This document shows, in pieces, positions 6,282-9,796 of a DNA stretch of 9,796 nt. Within the stretch, counting starts at the first letter, position 1, and every line of letters begins with the position of its first letter. This DNA comes from an uncultured Agitococcus sp. GTDB lineage: Bacteria > Pseudomonadota > Gammaproteobacteria > Pseudomonadales > Moraxellaceae. The notes under the pieces were generated by a model, which worked only from the letters and a program-made list of their open reading frames with translations, was not told where the DNA came from and ran no database searches. The stretch spans positions 1 through 9,796 of the forward strand of contig NZ_CALETI010000150.1 of NCBI RefSeq assembly GCF_937920075.1, read 5' to 3'. Position numbers and translations under genes: made by a program.

Positions 6282-6770
6282 ATTGAGTTTTATTAAACTT
6301 TCACCACGCAAATCAGTTAATAATAACTCTCCGTTTTCTGCCACTTTAAACTCCCCATATTTAGCTTGGGCATAAATATCACCTTGCCCTTCTTCAAAGA
6401 AAAAAGCATCAGTAGCAAATTTAATTTTTCCCTCACGAACACGATATTGCAAAGCGGCTGTATGAGGCTCAATAATCGTTGGTTCTGTTTGCAAGTTAAT
6501 AAATTGAGCAATCCCCTTGTCATCCAATTTAACCAACACAAAGCCCTGACTATTTTCAGTTTGGTCTTGAGGCAATTGGGCGCGTACTTGGCTTTCTAGT
6601 TCAAAGCGTAAACGCATATAATCGCCTTGCATAATTGAGCGAGGATCAACAGGCGCTAAAGTTAAAAATACCGTTTGGCCGTTGCTTAATACTTGCTCTT
6701 TTTGCCAAATAGACCCATTTACGCCAATTAAAATCAATAAACCAATCGCGCTTACCGCATATTTATTCAT
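6264..6770 (-). CDS. GDYXXLXY-family membrane-anchored protein
   Basis: 168 residues from the ATG at 6770. The frame is open further up to an ATG at 6806, but GGAGG sits 7 nt before 6770 and the extra residues overlap the upstream gene in another frame, so the shorter start is chosen. Residues about 4-20 (YAVSAIGLLILIGVNGSIW) are an N-terminal membrane anchor or uncleaved signal. The family signature follows as PVDPRSIMQGDYMRLRFEL (GDY-x2-L), typical of the GDYXXLXY family. The rest looks like a small beta-rich domain facing the periplasm (DDKGIAQF, FFFEEGQGDIYAQAKYGEFK, DLRGESLIKL). Function is unknown. The gene is the third of the DUF2157-DUF4401-GDYXXLXY trio, overlapping the DUF4401 stop by 8 nt, and its own stop lies in the loop of the convergent terminator. 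Confidence 0.87.
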   Translation of the reverse strand: MNKYAVSAIGLLILIGVNGSIWQKEQVLSNGQTVFLTLAPVDPRSIMQGDYMRLRFELESQVRAQLPQDQTENSQGFVLVKLDDKGIAQFINLQTEPTIIEPHTAALQYRVREGKIKFATDAFFFEEGQGDIYAQAKYGEFKVAENGELLLTDLRGESLIKLNKKALD

Positions 6771-7821
6771 GGTGTTGCCTCCAACGCTGGCCAATTTGAC
6801 GAACAATCAACAAAAATGCGCCTGTTGCCATTAACAAATATGACTTGTCTAATAATGTCCAATTTAAAAAATAATAATAACGCGCCAAATATCCCCAAAA
6901 AACAAAAACGCCCAAGGCCAACAACACCCGATGGCCATTGGCAAAACCAATGACAATCAAAATCCACGCCACTGCCAAACCTGTTGCCTGTTGTGAAACT
7001 AAAGCCAGCACCGTCGCCAACAATAAGGCCAACCATGCTTGTGGTTGTTGATAGCCAATTTGATAACGCTTTAATAGCATGCCTACCGTTGCAACTAGGG
7101 CAAAACCCAACAACACTTCATTAACCGCCAATAAGAAGCTACCTGCGGGTAAATCACGGCCATGTATCAACTGGCCTAAACCATTAACACCTAACAGCGT
7201 TAAGCTATGAATTTGCAACGCACTAATGGTTAATGCATAAGCAATTGGACGTACTCGATCACTGTGTATCAACCATTTACTTTCTGCTAACCAAACGGCA
7301 GCCATTGCCACCACCACAATACTGGGCAACAACCACACAATTGGCCAATCCATACAACCCAGTAATATTGCGCCAATTGCCATTGAGCTTGATAAAAAAC
7401 GATGAATAAAAGACGGCATTAACCACACTAAACAGGCCGACATTAAGGCAATTAACCACCAGCCTATGGGGTCGTGTAATAAATCACGCCACGCATAAAT
7501 ACATAAACTTTGGCCTGTTAAACTAATTGCTAAGGCAAACTGACCAATAAAATCACTTTTTTGTGCTTTTTGATAAATAAAATATGCACCTGATAGCGTT
7601 GCGATACCAAATACTAACGCCAACTCTTTGTATTCAAGCACTTTATAAAACAAAGCAAAAATAGAAGCCAAAACAAACCAAGCGGCAAACCAACCAGTAA
7701 AGCCTTGCAAACTGCGTAGATACCAAGGGTGATTTTCTATGTCCGTGTTTGGCATATCGCCTTGCACCAACCCCGCTTCCTGTAGTTTTTGCCATAAGGC
7801 AGCATCATGCTGATTACTCAT
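6763..7821 (-). CDS. DUF4401 polytopic membrane protein
   Basis: A 352-residue integral membrane protein resembling the DUF4401 family, of unknown function. A soluble N-terminus of about 37 residues (MSNQHDAALWQKLQEAGLVQ) precedes the family-like entry HPWYLRSLQGFTGWFAAWF. About ten hydrophobic segments follow, among them FAAWFVLASIFALFY, WWLIALMSACLVWLM, SMAIGAILLGCMDW, IVWLLPSIVVVAMAAVWL and LLALGVFVFWGYLARYYYF. The protein ends with a short basic tail (RQIGQRWRQHHE). AGGAAG lies 6 nt before the ATG at 7821, and that ATG overlaps the stop codon of the DUF2157 gene by 8 nt. The same 8-nt overlap is repeated at its own 3' end with the GDYXXLXY gene, so the three are almost certainly translationally coupled and may form one complex in the inner membrane. 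Family naming relies on sequence texture and on this conserved neighbourhood. Confidence 0.87.
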   Translation of the reverse strand: MSNQHDAALWQKLQEAGLVQGDMPNTDIENHPWYLRSLQGFTGWFAAWFVLASIFALFYKVLEYKELALVFGIATLSGAYFIYQKAQKSDFIGQFALAISLTGQSLCIYAWRDLLHDPIGWWLIALMSACLVWLMPSFIHRFLSSSMAIGAILLGCMDWPIVWLLPSIVVVAMAAVWLAESKWLIHSDRVRPIAYALTISALQIHSLTLLGVNGLGQLIHGRDLPAGSFLLAVNEVLLGFALVATVGMLLKRYQIGYQQPQAWLALLLATVLALVSQQATGLAVAWILIVIGFANGHRVLLALGVFVFWGYLARYYYFLNWTLLDKSYLLMATGAFLLIVRQIGQRWRQHHE

Positions 7822-8791
7822 GTGGAACTTCCTGTGCGATTGCTTTTAAATGACGAACTGCCCACCCTGAACTAAACATGATCCATAAACCAATGACCAG
7901 CAAGGCAAATCCATCTTTGCTTTGTAATAACAAATCTGAAAACCATGCAGTTGAAATAACAATCACGCTTAAACTAACACCAGCCAGCATAAAAACATCA
8001 AGTTGTTGATAACGATAATAGCCATAAAAAGCTGCTAACCATGCCAAATAGATGATGGGCAGATAAAAATCTCTAAAGCCATGACTAAAAATAAAATCAA
8101 TCATCAGCCAGACCATATTAAAATGAGTAACGATGGCTAATAAACGCACTTGACTACGACTTTGGCTTAACCATGAGTAACGCTTGGCGGCAAATTCCCA
8201 AATAATCAAAGCCAAGGTATTAAATAACCACAACGCCCATTGCATGGCTGTGCCACTAAATACCAGTCCAAATAAACCATGAAACACTTGATAATAGAGC
8301 ACTAAGCTTAAGTTAGCTAAAATGAGCCATAACATCCATAACGCTGCAAATCTTGCTAACAATACCCAAGGGCTAATTAATAACGCCCACATCGCAAATA
8401 GTTGCCACGTATCTGCACCTGTTTGATAGGTTTGACCATAAAAAGCCAATAATACGCCCAATAAAACCGAAGCGACCAAAATCAAATAATTAGCATTCGC
8501 TTTTGCGGCAAATTTATAATGAGCCACTAAAGTGCCAACAATTAGCAGCTCTAACATCGCAAACTTGTGAAAACGAGTGATTTCTTGCCAATTAAAGGCA
8601 AAGAAAAAAATCAGTCCAATTAAAATTAAACCAACCCCGTTACTTAACAACAATCGATCTAAAAAACCAAACCATGCTGAGGCTGGTGGTGTAACTGTTG
8701 CAACAGCTAAGGCTTGTTCGGTTTTATCAGGGGCAATGTGTTTTTGGCTGAGCCATTGTTTAATCAAGGCTTTATGGCGGGCGGGTGTCAT
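7814..8791 (-). CDS. DUF2157 polytopic membrane protein
   Basis: A 325-residue integral membrane protein of the DUF2157 family, function unknown. The N-terminal 45 residues are soluble (ALIKQWLSQKHIAPDKTEQ), the usual short helical domain of this family. The signature LLSNGVGLILIGLIFFFAFN (about 47-66, followed by W) is the first membrane segment. About nine more follow, including YLILVASVLLGVLLAFYGQT (the conserved segment ending in YGQTYQTGAD), WLFNTLALIIWEFAAK, FYLPIIYLAWLAAFYGYY and FALLVIGLWIMFSSGWAV. A strong AAGGAG lies 7 nt before the ATG at 8791. The gene starts 34 nt after the TIGR02450 gene with no terminator visible between, so it may extend the sohB transcript, though its strong ribosome binding site would suit independent translation. 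Confidence 0.9.
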   Translation of the reverse strand: MTPARHKALIKQWLSQKHIAPDKTEQALAVATVTPPASAWFGFLDRLLLSNGVGLILIGLIFFFAFNWQEITRFHKFAMLELLIVGTLVAHYKFAAKANANYLILVASVLLGVLLAFYGQTYQTGADTWQLFAMWALLISPWVLLARFAALWMLWLILANLSLVLYYQVFHGLFGLVFSGTAMQWALWLFNTLALIIWEFAAKRYSWLSQSRSQVRLLAIVTHFNMVWLMIDFIFSHGFRDFYLPIIYLAWLAAFYGYYRYQQLDVFMLAGVSLSVIVISTAWFSDLLLQSKDGFALLVIGLWIMFSSGWAVRHLKAIAQEVPHE

Positions 8792-8825
8792 CTACAGACT
8801 CCTTGTGGCAATCATCAGGCGTTAA

Positions 8826-9050
8826 TTAATGCCATCCTTGTCGCCATGTGGCTTCATCTAATAACTGATGCCAATCGATACGATAAGCATTTTTGGTCAT
8901 AACGGCTTCTAAGATAATCAAATCACGCTCTGCTATTGGCGTGGAATTATTGGCAATTTGGGTGACTAAAAAATGTTTTTCTTGTTGTTGTGGACTCACT
9001 GCTGTCCATTTGGACAGCAGTAGTTTTTTGGGGTTGAGGTGACGAGTCAT
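8826..9050 (-). CDS. TIGR02450-family Trp-rich small protein
   Basis: A 74-residue protein matching the TIGR02450 family of conserved, tryptophan-rich hypotheticals. The diagnostic N-terminal LNPKKLLLSKWTAVSPQQQE leads into KHFLVTQI, then ILEAVMTKNAYRIDWHQL, and the chain ends ATWRQGWH. These features are characteristic even though no function is known; it has no membrane segment or signal and is probably cytoplasmic. The ATG follows the sohB stop codon after a single base, so translation is probably coupled to sohB. The only upstream purine stretch is weak. Codons 10-17 contain a perfect 11-bp inverted repeat, described separately. Length is normal and no residues look missing. Confidence 0.9.
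   Translation of the reverse strand: MTRHLNPKKLLLSKWTAVSPQQQEKHFLVTQIANNSTPIAERDLIILEAVMTKNAYRIDWHQLLDEATWRQGWH
8998..9029 (+). terminator. Hairpin plus T6 inside the TIGR02450 gene (antisense terminator-like)
   Basis: ACTGCTGTCCA (8998-9008) and TGGACAGCAGT (9011-9021) are exact reverse complements with a 2-nt spacer. AG and six T (9024-9029) follow on the + strand. By form it is an intrinsic terminator for antisense transcription running toward sohB. In the sense mRNA the same hairpin lies about 30 nt after the start codon, with no trailing T-run. The arms fall on conserved codons (LLLSKWTAV), so it may be coincidental. Confidence 0.4.
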
Positions 9051-9051
9051 A

Positions 9052-9769
9052 TTAAAACTTAGGCTTTTGGGTTAAACGTTCCCACCATTTTAACAACACA
9101 TTATCCAAAGTATTGCTCGCTGTTAAACCGACTTTTTGCATAAAGTTTTGTTTATGAATAAAACGCACCGCAAATACATCAGCCGTTTTACTTAAACTCA
9201 TTAAATATTCGTCACTAGTCATTAACTTGTCAACCAAGCCCAAACCTAGAGCTTGTTTACCATACCAATGCTCACCTGTTGCCACTTTTTCAATATCCAA
9301 TTGTGGACGATAATCAGTAACAAACTCTTTAAATAGGTTATGGGTATCTTCTAAGTCCGCGATAAATTTCTCACGACCTGCATCAGTATTTTTACCAAAC
9401 ATGGTTAAAGTACGTTTATATTCGCCTGCGGTTAAAACTTCGTAATCAATATCCCATTTATCTAATAAGCGATGAAAATTAGGCAACTGAGCCACCACAC
9501 CAATCGAACCAATCACTGCAAACGGTGCTGCAATAATGGTATTGGCTAAACAAGCCATCATATAACCACCACTGGCAGCTACTTTATCCACACAAATAGT
9601 TAGCGGTAATTGATGGTCTCTGAGTCTTGCTAGTTGTGATGCGGCTAACCCATAACCATGCACCATACCACCTGGACTTTCTAAATTGACAACAACTTCA
9701 TCTTTATCTTTATTGGCAATACTTAAAATTGCAGTAATTTCTTGACGTAAATTCTCAGTGGCAGAAGCA
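9052..9769 (-). CDS. sohB: SohB inner-membrane serine peptidase, 5'-truncated
   Basis: The C-terminal 238 residues of SohB, a member of the S49 (SppA-like) peptidase family; E. coli SohB has 349. Visible from the N-terminal side: ENLRQEITAIL, then VVVNLESPGGMVHGYGLAAS, the family's conserved core. The likely nucleophile is Ser66 of the visible part (KVAASGGYMMAC) and the general-base Lys118 is in AGEYKRTL. The stretch IGSIGVVAQLPNFHRLLDKW and the motif ATGEHWYGKQALGLGLVDKL also fit SohB. An internal ATG at 9666 is not the start: homologous sequence continues upstream of it to 9769. The membrane anchor and first ~110 residues are missing because the contig ends here in adapter sequence. The TIGR02450 gene follows after 1 nt. 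The family acts at the inner membrane on membrane or periplasmic proteins. Confidence 0.93.
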
Positions 9770-9796
9770 AGATCGGAAGAGCGTCGTGTAGGGAAA
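9770..9796. other. Illumina TruSeq adapter read-through (artefact)
   Basis: From 9770 the sequence starts AGATCGGAAGAGC, the common start of the TruSeq adapters. It continues through the end of the window with GTCGTGTAGGGAAA, the read-2 side adapter. All 27 bases fit the known adapter. This is not genomic DNA. It replaces the continuation of sohB and should be trimmed. Confidence 0.97.

Noticed and set aside
6771..6806. Longer start for the GDYXXLXY protein at 6806
   Set aside because: A strong GGAGG lies 7 nt before the ATG at 6770, and the extension would precede a membrane anchor that fits best at the extreme N-terminus.
6317..7459. Several short minus-strand and plus-strand ORFs within the membrane trio
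   Set aside because: They are alternate-frame readings of the well-supported DUF4401 and GDYXXLXY genes and lack start signals or domains.
9664..9666. ATG at 9666 as the sohB start
   Set aside because: SohB-like residues (ENLRQEITAIL, VVVNLESPGG) continue upstream in frame, so this ATG is internal.

Overview
The window reads as a chromosomal contig end from a low-GC (by eye about 40%) gammaproteobacterium. The supports are a Rep-type helicase close to E. coli Rep along its whole length, a SohB-type inner-membrane peptidase, and gamma-type small families (DUF2788, TIGR02450). Moraxellaceae or a similar AT-rich lineage is possible, but I cannot fix the family. The last 27 bases are not genomic: they match the Illumina TruSeq adapter, so the contig was assembled into untrimmed read tails.

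Left part (1-1278, + strand): a 5'-truncated gene of unrecognised family, then a 199-aa protein with an eight-ligand FYVE/RING-like zinc-finger pattern, a long coiled coil and a C-terminal membrane anchor. This is the least explained part of the window. Next, on the minus strand (1275-2122), lies an accessory patch: a complete VapBC toxin-antitoxin pair preceded by a 14-bp perfect inverted repeat (probable operator), followed by a 72-codon ORF. That ORF looks like the first ~29 residues of a large MmeI-like restriction-modification enzyme, still with its ribosome binding site and TTG start, joined to an unrelated tail.

Middle (2188-6281): a flavodoxin-fold NAD(P)H oxidoreductase (minus) is divergent from a crotonase-superfamily enzyme (plus). 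The crotonase lacks both classical hydratase glutamates and carries an isomerase-like glutamate; it ends in a clear intrinsic terminator. Then come rep and a DUF2788 membrane protein 12 nt downstream, closed by a second terminator whose loop contains the stop codon of the convergent gene.

Right part (6264-9769, minus): a tight run sohB (5'-truncated) - TIGR02450 Trp-rich protein - DUF2157 - DUF4401 - GDYXXLXY protein. The gaps are 1 nt and 34 nt, followed by two 8-nt start/stop overlaps. The last three are a familiar, functionally unassigned membrane-protein trio. A perfect 11-bp hairpin with a T6 tract sits inside the TIGR02450 gene in the antisense orientation.

No tRNA, rRNA, CRISPR array or intact transposable element was seen. 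No intergenic stretch exceeds 300 bases. I found no convincing new multi-gene system; the best leads are the zinc-finger/coiled-coil/anchor protein with its unknown neighbour and the restriction-enzyme remnant.
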